DNA from: JAGTVG01 sp942491935 | GTDB lineage: Bacteria; Bacteroidota; Bacteroidia; Cytophagales; Cyclobacteriaceae | DNA: 64,000 bases | Reading direction: 5' to 3' | NCBI GenBank assembly: GCA_942491935.1 | Contig: CALOCZ010000068.1 | Span: 124,001-188,000, forward strand | Shown: in pieces, positions 1 through 7,784 of the stretch | Numbering within the stretch: the stretch's first letter is position 1 | Layout: the number at the start of each line of letters is the position of its first letter | Notes under the pieces: generated by a model | Database searches by the model: none | The model's input: only the letters and a program-made list of their open reading frames with translations | Told to the model about the DNA's origin: nothing | Program-made: the position numbers and the translations under genes

Positions 1-16
1 AATGTTAATACTCAAA

Positions 17-1762
17 TTAGAATCTTCCTGTATAACCAATATGAATTTTTGAAAACCTGATACTGAAGGGTTGATCATTTGACTTACCAACTGCATAGAT
101 CAAATTTAATAAACCGGCACCTGTTGATATACTGATCCCTGCTCCCACTCCGAAAGGATAATCCGTATATGATTCATTATTGATATCTAACCCAAGATAA
201 GATCCATCAAAGAAAACCACTAATTGAGATTCATTCTCAAACAGATACCTATACTCCAATGTCCCAATGATATAATTTGAGGCATAAAAAAACATCTCGT
301 TAAAACCCCTGATCGAATTTAAGCCCCCAAGTCTGAACAGGTCATTTAAGAATAATTGATCTCCATCCATATATCCACCCGAAAATTTAGCATGCAATAT
401 ATTCCTTGGCCGAAGGCTAAAATATTTGTCAATCCAGAAGCGTGTCATCCATTGAAAACCCTGATCAGGGATATCAGAATAGTAATCATCATCGATATAG
501 GCATTTTTAATAATATTTTTATTTCCGATGTCCGCATCTATTTTTATTTCCCAACCAATCGTTGGGAAAATGGGATGATCAAGAGAATTATATCTGTATA
601 GTACACCATAATAGTTTAAATTATAGTCTGCATAAATTGGACTTTCCGAAACTCTTATGGTATCTGTTTCCAGCAGGCTGGAAACTTCACGACGGTAGTT
701 TACACCAATTCTTCCTTTTGAATTGTTATTATAGAATATATTTAATCCTAGTTTTCTGGTAAGAAATGTGGTATCCTGCTTGTAAAGATTAAAAGCAAAA
801 CCAAAATCAATTGGAAGACGGAAAAAACCAGGATGATCATAAACCAGATCCAATTCCTGAGATTGAGAATTTACCTTTTGCCAGTTTAATCCCAATCGCT
901 TTCCACTCCTGAAAAGATTTTCTAATTCAAGATATACCTGCCCAGTTACCAGGAGTTTTCCTGTTTCGTTTTCGTTGGGGAGAAATCCGATGATCCCATC
1001 AAACGCACTTGCCTTCTGATCGATAAGGTCTAAAGATACCCGGCATTGCTCATTAGCGAAATAAAGAACTGGCTGATCCTTTAAGGATAAATATGGTAGA
1101 GGATTGATCAAATCAGGGATGTTGTCAATTTTTCTTTGGTCATATACTGATCCTGGTTTGATTTTTAGATAAGCGCTCAGAAATGCGGGTTTGATCTTGT
1201 TTTTGCCTACCAGGCTCAGACTGTCAAACACTATATATGGTCCTGAATTAAAAGCCACTTCAGCTGATACCTGAGTATTCAATATTTCCAGGGCCCTGAG
1301 CTCTATGCTTGCAAATGGGTATCCATTATTTTCGGAATGCTCGATAATTTTTTCAAAGAACCTGGATACTTTTCTGAAGTTTACAATCTTCTGATTAAAA
1401 AAATTTGGTTTGTATCCGGTTTTGGACAACAACTGATCCGGCAAATTCCCTTGGGACAAAGTAGCCCACTCAAACCTTTCCCCCAATTCAAACCGGACAC
1501 TAGTTGCTAGAGAATCTGTAAGCTCAAGATCATAATTTGCCAATAGAAATCCATTTTCATATACTTGAGACATCCATTGATTTAAAGCGCTCAGGTTTTT
1601 AACATCTTCCTGTAAAATTACCAGAAGGTTTAATTCATTCAGTTTACCCTTATCGGATTCAGAAATTAATACCCTAAAATTACTTCTCCCCTGACCAACA
1701 ACCTGAAATATCCCTGTCAATAACAATAATAAAATGAGATATAGTATTTTTATTATCCGCAC
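17..1762 (-). CDS. Omp85/TamA-like outer membrane protein
   Basis: A 581-residue protein with an N-terminal signal peptide (hydrophobic residues about 5-22, ending near VVGQG). The middle (about 170-240) looks like a POTRA-type domain, and the C-terminal half is a predicted 16-strand beta-barrel. The barrel carries the family hallmark GGLNSIRGFNE around residues 480-490; in Omp85 proteins the RGF motif sits in the barrel lumen. Length and single-POTRA-like layout suit a TamA/BamA-related protein rather than BamA itself, which has five POTRAs. It would sit in the outer membrane and insert or export other proteins; the substrate cannot be read from sequence. It is divergent from hemW, with only about 30 bp between the starts. 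Confidence 0.8.
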   Translation of the reverse strand: MRIIKILYLILLLLLTGIFQVVGQGRSNFRVLISESDKGKLNELNLLVILQEDVKNLSALNQWMSQVYENGFLLANYDLELTDSLATSVRFELGERFEWATLSQGNLPDQLLSKTGYKPNFFNQKIVNFRKVSRFFEKIIEHSENNGYPFASIELRALEILNTQVSAEVAFNSGPYIVFDSLSLVGKNKIKPAFLSAYLKIKPGSVYDQRKIDNIPDLINPLPYLSLKDQPVLYFANEQCRVSLDLIDQKASAFDGIIGFLPNENETGKLLVTGQVYLELENLFRSGKRLGLNWQKVNSQSQELDLVYDHPGFFRLPIDFGFAFNLYKQDTTFLTRKLGLNIFYNNNSKGRIGVNYRREVSSLLETDTIRVSESPIYADYNLNYYGVLYRYNSLDHPIFPTIGWEIKIDADIGNKNIIKNAYIDDDYYSDIPDQGFQWMTRFWIDKYFSLRPRNILHAKFSGGYMDGDQLFLNDLFRLGGLNSIRGFNEMFFYASNYIIGTLEYRYLFENESQLVVFFDGSYLGLDINNESYTDYPFGVGAGISISTGAGLLNLIYAVGKSNDQPFSIRFSKIHIGYTGRF

Positions 1763-1794
1763 TAGAGATTTATTTTATGTAAAAATATCGAAAA

Positions 1795-2934
1795 TTGGCA
1801 GGAATTTATCTTCATATCCCATTATGTAAGCAAGCATGTTACTACTGCGACTTCCATTTCAGCACATACCTCGGCTTAAAGTCAGGGATTGTCAATGCCC
1901 TGATCAAAGAATTAATACTACAAAAATCCTACTTGGGTAATGATACTATCGATACCATTTATTTTGGAGGAGGCACACCCACACTCTTATCTGCTTACGA
2001 TCTGGGAATTCTTATCAATACCATATTTAATACATATAAGGTCAATCGCAATCCGGAAATAACTATTGAGGCTAATCCAGATGATCTAAGCACTTCAAAA
2101 TCAAAGGAACTGAAAACTCTTGGATTTAATCGCCTGAGTATAGGGATCCAGTCATTTGATGATAATACGCTAAAATACCTGAACAGAATCCATGATTCGA
2201 AAGATAGCTTCAGAGCAATTAAAAATGCCGAACACGCAGGATTTGAAAATATAAACCTGGACTTGATCTTTGCAATACGTGAAGATCATATGGATATTTT
2301 AAAAGACGATATTGATAAAATGATTCAGGTTCATCCTCAGCATATATCAACTTATAGCTTAACAGTTGAGAGAAAAACTGTATTCGGAAATTGGACTAGG
2401 AAAGGAAAAATTGCAAGTGTATCCAGTGATAATGCCGCTCTTGAATTTGAGTATGTTATGGAAAATCTGGAAAGAGCCAATTACCTGCAGTATGAAGTGT
2501 CAAATTTCTCGAAACCAGGATTTGTTTCCATGCATAATAGCAATTACTGGAAACAAGTTCCATATCTTGGCATTGGCCCCTCCGCTCATTCATATAACGG
2601 CAATACCAGACAGTCAAATATTAGCAATAATTCTAACTATATAAAAAGCATAGAAAAAGGAATTATTCCTGCTGTTGAAGAAGACCTCTCAAAGGCCGAT
2701 AGAATTAACGAACTTTTACTAACTGGTTTGAGAACAATCTGGGGAGTAGATCTGAATTCAATCAAAAAAAGGTTTGGAGTAGATTTAGAAATGTATAATA
2801 AAAGTTATATTAAAGACCTTGTTAAACTGAATTTAGCCACATTTAATAATGGAAAAATACAATTAAGCAAAAAAGGTATACTTATTGCAGATAAAATTTG
2901 TAGCGATTTGTTTTTTATTGATGAAAACGATTGA
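1795..2934 (+). CDS. hemW: HemW-type radical SAM protein (heme chaperone, formerly HemN-like)
   Basis: A 379-residue radical SAM protein. The SAM [4Fe-4S] motif is C11-x3-C15-x2-C18 (CKQACYYC). It lacks the extra cysteine after the motif that marks true coproporphyrinogen dehydrogenase HemN, which points to HemW, a heme-binding chaperone of respiratory enzymes. GGGTPT (SAM binding) and the ANPD and IGIQS motifs are present, followed by a HemN C-terminal domain. The start is a TTG: an in-frame stop lies four codons upstream and MAGIYLHIP matches the usual N-terminus, so TTG is the only reasonable start. Cytoplasmic. Confidence 0.9.
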   Translation: MAGIYLHIPLCKQACYYCDFHFSTYLGLKSGIVNALIKELILQKSYLGNDTIDTIYFGGGTPTLLSAYDLGILINTIFNTYKVNRNPEITIEANPDDLSTSKSKELKTLGFNRLSIGIQSFDDNTLKYLNRIHDSKDSFRAIKNAEHAGFENINLDLIFAIREDHMDILKDDIDKMIQVHPQHISTYSLTVERKTVFGNWTRKGKIASVSSDNAALEFEYVMENLERANYLQYEVSNFSKPGFVSMHNSNYWKQVPYLGIGPSAHSYNGNTRQSNISNNSNYIKSIEKGIIPAVEEDLSKADRINELLLTGLRTIWGVDLNSIKKRFGVDLEMYNKSYIKDLVKLNLATFNNGKIQLSKKGILIADKICSDLFFIDEND

Positions 2935-2986
2935 AGCTCTAATAACAATTTATTAAAATAGGGCCAAAATTAAGAGGAGATTATAT

Positions 2987-2994
2987 TATCTTTG
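2987..2994 (+). promoter_or_regulatory. Bacteroidota -7 element (TATCTTTG)
   Basis: TATCTTTG fits the Bacteroidota -7 consensus TAnnTTTG and lies 16 bp before the ATG at 3011, so it probably starts the transcript of the TerB-like gene and perhaps the peptidase behind it. Confidence 0.5.
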
Positions 2995-3010
2995 ACAAAA
3001 CTATCCTGAA

Positions 3011-3376
3011 ATGACGAGCGAAGAGAAAAAGGCACTTCTTCTATTAAAGTCAGTGATATTTCACTATCACGGACTGGATGAAGATGAGCAAAAGATTCTG
3101 GACGAGACGGCTAAGCATCTCGATGCTCAGGATGAGTTGAAATGGGCGAATGAATTTATATCCAAAGATTACCTTTCAGCTTTCGAGCGCGCCCGCGAAT
3201 ATCTGAATGAAACCATTGGCAATTACGATAAATCTTTAAGGCTTGAGTACCTTGATCAGGTCTGGCAAGCCAATAATAAAAAAGGTTACATCACAGAAAT
3301 GGAAGCAACCGCTATGCTTAAACTTGCTAAGGACTGGCATGTTGAAAACGAATTGATTGAGATGGTAAGGAAATAA
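3011..3376 (+). CDS. Small helical protein, TerB-like
   Basis: A 121-residue, all-helical, acidic cytoplasmic protein with no signal peptide. The C-terminal stretch (ITEMEATAMLKLAKDWHVENELIEMV) resembles the helix-rich TerB/DnaJ-associated fold, in which a similar segment ends the domain. That resemblance is weak, so the function (tellurite or general stress in relatives) is only a suggestion. It is followed after 10 bp by the M1 peptidase gene, so the two are probably cotranscribed. Confidence 0.55.
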   Translation: MTSEEKKALLLLKSVIFHYHGLDEDEQKILDETAKHLDAQDELKWANEFISKDYLSAFERAREYLNETIGNYDKSLRLEYLDQVWQANNKKGYITEMEATAMLKLAKDWHVENELIEMVRK

Positions 3377-3386
3377 TTGATTATCT

Positions 3387-5039
3387 GTGATTATCCCGGA
3401 TAAGAAACCCACATTTTTTTCACTAATTGTATTACTGGCCCTCTTAAAAATAACCCCTGTCATATCTCAATATAGTAATGACCAGAATATTGCCAGGGAA
3501 GATTCTTTGCGGGCAAGTCTCAATGAATTCCGCTCATGCTTTGATGTTAAGTATTATGATCTTTCGGTAACACCTAATTTACAAAACCACTCTATTTCTG
3601 GAACTAACCAAATTACAATGGAGGCCGTAAAAGAGTTCGATAGAATACAACTCGATCTCTTTTCAAATATGTTCATCGATTCAATTGAATATAATGAGAA
3701 TACACTTTCATTTGAACGCGTGAAAAATGCATTTTTTATTCAATTTCCCGGGAGAATCAACAAAGGGGAGAGGATTTCATTGTCAGTTTATTATCATGGC
3801 ATACCAACAGTTGCAAAATACCCACCCTGGGATGGCGGTTTTGTTTGGGCTAAGGATTCTCTTAACAGGGATTGGGTTGGTGTAAGTTGCCAGGGTATAG
3901 GAGCCAGTTTATGGTGGCCAAATAAAGATCATCTTTCTGACCGGCCTGATAGTATGCGGATATCAATAGAGGTCCCTAACCACCTTAAGGGAATTTCAAA
4001 CGGAAAACTTATAGATCTAATAAAACTCGATTCCAACAATACCCGATGGATTTGGAAAGTTAGTTACCCTATCAATAATTATAATATAACCTTAAACATA
4101 GGTCATTTTGCTCACTTGAATGATTCTTACATGGGACAAGATGAGAAATTGGATCTGAATTACTACGTGTTGGATTATAATCTTGAAATTGCCCGGCAAC
4201 AGTTTAATCAGGTTCAACCCATGCTTAAGTGCTATGAACATTATTTTGGGCCATATCCTTTTTATAATGACGGATATAAACTGGTGGAAACCCCATATTA
4301 TGGAATGGAACATCAGAGTTGTATTTCCTATGGTAATGATTTTCAAAACAACGAATTTGATTTCGATTACATAATCATCCATGAAAGTGGTCATGAATAC
4401 TGGGGAAACTGTATAACCATCAATGATATGGGAGAACTATGGATCCACGAAGGATTTACCACTTATATGGAATCCTTATTTATCGAATATTTTTATGGTA
4501 AAGAAACAGCTCTTGATTATCTGGCCCAGCAAAAAACATCCATTGAAAATCGTAATCCTATGCTCGGCCCCCTAAATGTGAACTATGACAACTGGATGGA
4601 TACCGATATATATTATAAAGGTGCCTGGATGTTGCATTCAATTCGCAATACTATAAATGACGATGTGATATGGTTCGATCTATTGAAGGCGATGTTTCAG
4701 CATTTTAAATACAGAAATGTAACAAGTGAAGAAATTATAAGATATATGGATTCAAAGACCGGGTATGATCTTAAACCGATCTTTGATAATTATTTAAATA
4801 ACGCACCTCCCCCTGAGCTAAGGATTAGAATAAAGCAAAGGAAAGAGAAGATTCAAGTGAAATATTCCTGGAAAAATGTAATTAAGGACTTCAATATGCC
4901 TGTAGATCTTCTTTATGGAACGCAAGAAATGCGCTTGTATCCCAAAGTAAAAAATCAGAAAACAGATTTCCTCTTAATAAAAGACGAAAAAATTTCTTTT
5001 GATACCCGCCGCAGTTATTTTTTGATTTCTATTAAATAA
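3387..5039 (+). CDS. M1 family metallopeptidase (aminopeptidase N-like)
   Basis: A 550-residue secreted zinc peptidase. A signal peptide covers about residues 9-26. The gluzincin site is complete: H332-E333-x2-H336 and, 19 residues on, E355 in WIHEGF. The exopeptidase loop is GMEH (306-309) rather than the classical GAMEN, a variant common in Bacteroidota. It lacks the long C-terminal ERAP1-like domain of 850-residue aminopeptidases. It would remove N-terminal residues from peptides in the periplasm. The start is GTG, since a stop lies three codons upstream in frame. It converges with the LytTR regulator, leaving 6 bp between them. Confidence 0.9.
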   Translation: MIIPDKKPTFFSLIVLLALLKITPVISQYSNDQNIAREDSLRASLNEFRSCFDVKYYDLSVTPNLQNHSISGTNQITMEAVKEFDRIQLDLFSNMFIDSIEYNENTLSFERVKNAFFIQFPGRINKGERISLSVYYHGIPTVAKYPPWDGGFVWAKDSLNRDWVGVSCQGIGASLWWPNKDHLSDRPDSMRISIEVPNHLKGISNGKLIDLIKLDSNNTRWIWKVSYPINNYNITLNIGHFAHLNDSYMGQDEKLDLNYYVLDYNLEIARQQFNQVQPMLKCYEHYFGPYPFYNDGYKLVETPYYGMEHQSCISYGNDFQNNEFDFDYIIIHESGHEYWGNCITINDMGELWIHEGFTTYMESLFIEYFYGKETALDYLAQQKTSIENRNPMLGPLNVNYDNWMDTDIYYKGAWMLHSIRNTINDDVIWFDLLKAMFQHFKYRNVTSEEIIRYMDSKTGYDLKPIFDNYLNNAPPPELRIRIKQRKEKIQVKYSWKNVIKDFNMPVDLLYGTQEMRLYPKVKNQKTDFLLIKDEKISFDTRRSYFLISIK

Positions 5040-5045
5040 GTTGGT

Positions 5046-5771
5046 TTACAGGCTCATCATTTCCTTGAATTTGGACGATTGCCTGCGACTGACCTCTATA
5101 CGGCCTCCGCCTTTAAGTTGCACCATCAATCCTCCATTGAACCAGGGTTCGATCTTCTCAACCCAAAGCAGGTTAATAATATGTTTTCTACTTGCTCTGA
5201 AAAAGGTCCTGTCATCCAGGCGTTCATCCAATGCATTAAGAGATTTATGGATCATTGGCTTGAAATTTTCAAAATATACCTTGATGTAGTTCCCGTCAGA
5301 TTCAAAAAGTCGGACATCCGATAAACGTACGAACCAGCATTTATCCCCATCCTTAACAAATACCTGGTCATTGGCCCCAAGTTTTCTTTCTTTAAGCGGA
5401 AGATCCTGTAATGGTTCCTCCTCTTCCAATTTAAATAACTTCTTAATACTTTCAGCCAGCCGTTCCGGCTGTATGGGTTTTAATAAATAATCAAGTGCAT
5501 TTACCTCAAATGCTTTAAGGGCGTATTCATCATAAGCGGTTGTGAAAATAACTTTTGGTACACTATCAAGCATTTCAAGCAGATCAAATCCTGTTTTACC
5601 AGGCATCTGAATGTCCAGGAAGAGTAAATCCGGATCCAATGTCTGTACTTTTTGATATGCATCATCCACATTGACAGCTTCTCCGATAATTTCAACCTCA
5701 AGATGATCCTTTAACAGATTTGTCAATTCTTTTCTTGCCAGTCTTTCATCATCAATTATTAATGCTTTCAT
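5046..5771 (-). CDS. LytTR-family response regulator
   Basis: A 241-residue two-component regulator. The receiver domain (1-120) has the acidic pair D7-D8, phosphoacceptor D53 (FLDIQMPG), the T/A switch region FTTAYDEYALKAF and the K of LLKPI. The C-terminal LytTR DNA-binding domain (about 140-240) has the usual VKDGDKCWFVRLSDVRLFESDGNY core. It lies 41 bp downstream of the LytS-type kinase gene on the same strand, so the two form a pair. Targets are not evident from the sequence. Confidence 0.92.
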   Translation of the reverse strand: MKALIIDDERLARKELTNLLKDHLEVEIIGEAVNVDDAYQKVQTLDPDLLFLDIQMPGKTGFDLLEMLDSVPKVIFTTAYDEYALKAFEVNALDYLLKPIQPERLAESIKKLFKLEEEEPLQDLPLKERKLGANDQVFVKDGDKCWFVRLSDVRLFESDGNYIKVYFENFKPMIHKSLNALDERLDDRTFFRASRKHIINLLWVEKIEPWFNGGLMVQLKGGGRIEVSRRQSSKFKEMMSL

Positions 5772-5812
5772 ATTTATGCAATTAAATTCAATCTAATAAA
5801 CTCAGTAATACT

Positions 5813-6853
5813 CTAATAGTATTGAGGGATCTTAATTTCCGTTAATACAGTTTGGTTATTTTCATTTCCAATATTGAATGAAGCTGATTTCCCAAAAATA
5901 AGGTTTAACCTTTGCTCCGTGTTTTCAATACCATATCCAGTAGTGCTCTTTCCAGCACCATTTACATATTGACCACTATTCCTGATCTGTATCTTTAACT
6001 GATTCTCTTCTTGCCATGCCTTAAGACTTATCTGCCCCCCGTTAGTTAAAGTAGCCACTCCATGTTTGATCCCATTTTCAACCAATGTCTGGATCATTAG
6101 AGGAGGGATCTGATAAGAATCAGCTTCCGGCGAAATATCGATATCTATCTTTAGCCGCTCCTCAAGTCTAATGGCTTCAAGGTCGAGATAATCCTTAACG
6201 GTTTTTATCTCATCATTGAAGTCGATCAATTTACGTTTATTCATAATAAGTGAGTTCCTAAGGATATTAGATAGTTGAGTTATAGCTCTTTTCGATTTCA
6301 GAGGATCTTCATCAACAAGGGCACGGATACTGTTCAGGGCATTAAATATAAAATGGGGATTTAGCTGTGATTTAAGTTTGTTTAATTCGATCTCATAGAT
6401 GATGGCATCATATTTTAAGGAAGCATTATACCGTTCGAAGTAGTGAAATATAAAATAGATGGCTGCCCAAATAATGTAAGCAACGACGGAATAGATCAGG
6501 TTTCCAAGCATTAGCATCAAGTCCAGATCATTTTCAATATTAATTGTCTCTAATAAAGTGGAACAAATAATGTGAACCAGGTAATTGCTAATACCCAGGA
6601 CCAGTGAAAACAATAGAACTCTTGGCAACAATTGTATCAATGAAAGATCAAGCCAGTTGTTTTTTAAAATGACGTAGCGCAGAAAATGGGTAGACAATAA
6701 ATAATACCCTGAAAGTATAAAGATGACTATTGATTGATTCAGAGTAGCAATCTCAGCAAAGAACAAAAGAAATATATTGAACATTGCCCAGGCTGTCCAC
6801 CCAAACAATTGCAATATCCAATAGGCTTGTCTTTTCGAAATTTTAATATCCAA
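5813..6853 (-). CDS. LytS/YehU-type sensor histidine kinase
   Basis: A 346-residue membrane kinase with four predicted transmembrane helices (about 12-32, 42-62, 75-98, 112-136). The His_kinase domain has the characteristic LNPHFIFNALNSI (H is the phosphoacceptor), followed by an HATPase_c domain with an N-box (LVENGIKHGV) and G-box (GYGIENTEQRL). No separate extracytoplasmic sensor domain is visible, so the membrane bundle itself probably senses. It is the first gene of the pair with the LytTR regulator. Confidence 0.92.
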   Translation of the reverse strand: MDIKISKRQAYWILQLFGWTAWAMFNIFLLFFAEIATLNQSIVIFILSGYYLLSTHFLRYVILKNNWLDLSLIQLLPRVLLFSLVLGISNYLVHIICSTLLETINIENDLDLMLMLGNLIYSVVAYIIWAAIYFIFHYFERYNASLKYDAIIYEIELNKLKSQLNPHFIFNALNSIRALVDEDPLKSKRAITQLSNILRNSLIMNKRKLIDFNDEIKTVKDYLDLEAIRLEERLKIDIDISPEADSYQIPPLMIQTLVENGIKHGVATLTNGGQISLKAWQEENQLKIQIRNSGQYVNGAGKSTTGYGIENTEQRLNLIFGKSASFNIGNENNQTVLTEIKIPQYY

Positions 6854-7258
6854 GATTCTGAGAATTTAATTATGTAAATCTATGCAGGTACTTAATTTAA
6901 TCATCCTACATTTATATTAAAGGTATTAAAAATTTTTAATGGGTGTATTTTTCTTATATGGTACTACTAAAAATACATTTTATACCCTGTTGGCTTCTTG
7001 ATTCATTAAATTTAAGCAATACATTAAAAACAACTTGATATATAAGTTACTAACCTCATTTCAGTATTTTTCTCCTTCCAAAAAATCTAAAGCAAAATAT
7101 TATTTGGGTAGTTTGAACAAGAATCCGGTTTGCAATAAAAATAAATTAATCGCTTAATATAAAAACGGTATTATATTTTGTTATTTTTACATATAAATAA
7201 TATAATTTTGTTTTAGTATTTACATATGTTTATTTTCAATATTTTATATTGTATAGCC
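6854..7258. other. Intergenic region with promoter for the small secreted protein
   Basis: An AT-rich, 405-bp stretch between two divergent genes. No reading frame of interest was seen. TAATTTTG at 7203-7210 fits TAnnTTTG and precedes the ATG at 7259 by about 50 bp. Several other TTTG stretches make the exact promoter uncertain. Confidence 0.4.
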
Positions 7259-7585
7259 ATGAAAGCCATTATATATTTTTTTGTTGCAGTATTTATTATG
7301 TCAGCTGAAAACGTTAAGGCCGATGAAAAAGACACAAAGTCATCATATGATTATGAGTTTATGATTAGTGAGTACCTCGAAACATTGGATTATTATGAGA
7401 AACTGGAAACTCAGACCGTGAAGAAGATAATTATCTATAACTCTGATGGAAATGTAACAAGACAGATTGAGATTACCGAAGATATTGAAATATCTACCCC
7501 GGCAATTTTGAAACCGATTATAAACACTAGTGATTTTTTAACCTGCATAAATGGCGTTTCCTACTATATATGCAATAAAAATTAG
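7259..7585 (+). CDS. Small secreted hypothetical protein
   Basis: About 108 residues from the ATG at 7259, which gives a clean signal peptide (MKAIIYFFVAVFIMSAENVKA). An upstream in-frame ATG at 7226 would put a second hydrophobic run in front and is less likely. The mature part is short and acidic and ends with two cysteines (TCINGVSYYICNKN) that could form a disulfide. I do not recognise the family. It stands alone and ends at a strong terminator hairpin. Confidence 0.6.
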   Translation: MKAIIYFFVAVFIMSAENVKADEKDTKSSYDYEFMISEYLETLDYYEKLETQTVKKIIIYNSDGNVTRQIEITEDIEISTPAILKPIINTSDFLTCINGVSYYICNKN

Positions 7586-7689
7586 TTGTGAATTAAAAAA
7601 AATTGAAAACCGGGAACTTTTTGAATGAATTATTGATTGTTAGTATTAGATAATTCATGGATGATAGGTTTTAGTTTTAATTTTTTGGT

Positions 7690-7718
7690 CAGGGTTGCGC
7701 TCCCCGCAACCCTGTTTT
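7690..7718 (+). terminator. Rho-independent terminator
   Basis: A perfect 10-bp GC-rich stem (CAGGGTTGCG at 7690-7699 with CGCAACCCTG at 7705-7714), a 5-nt loop and then TTTT. It lies between the small secreted gene and the convergent uvrA end. Confidence 0.85.
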
Positions 7719-7784
7719 ATTAGAATTATTAAACGGGAGTATTTATAATTGGTGTAATTCTAATGTATCTTGGTTTCAGGTAAA

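Noticed and set aside
6862..6880. TAATTATGTAA near the LytS start as a tandem operator
   Set aside because: No second half-site and no correctly spaced -7 element.
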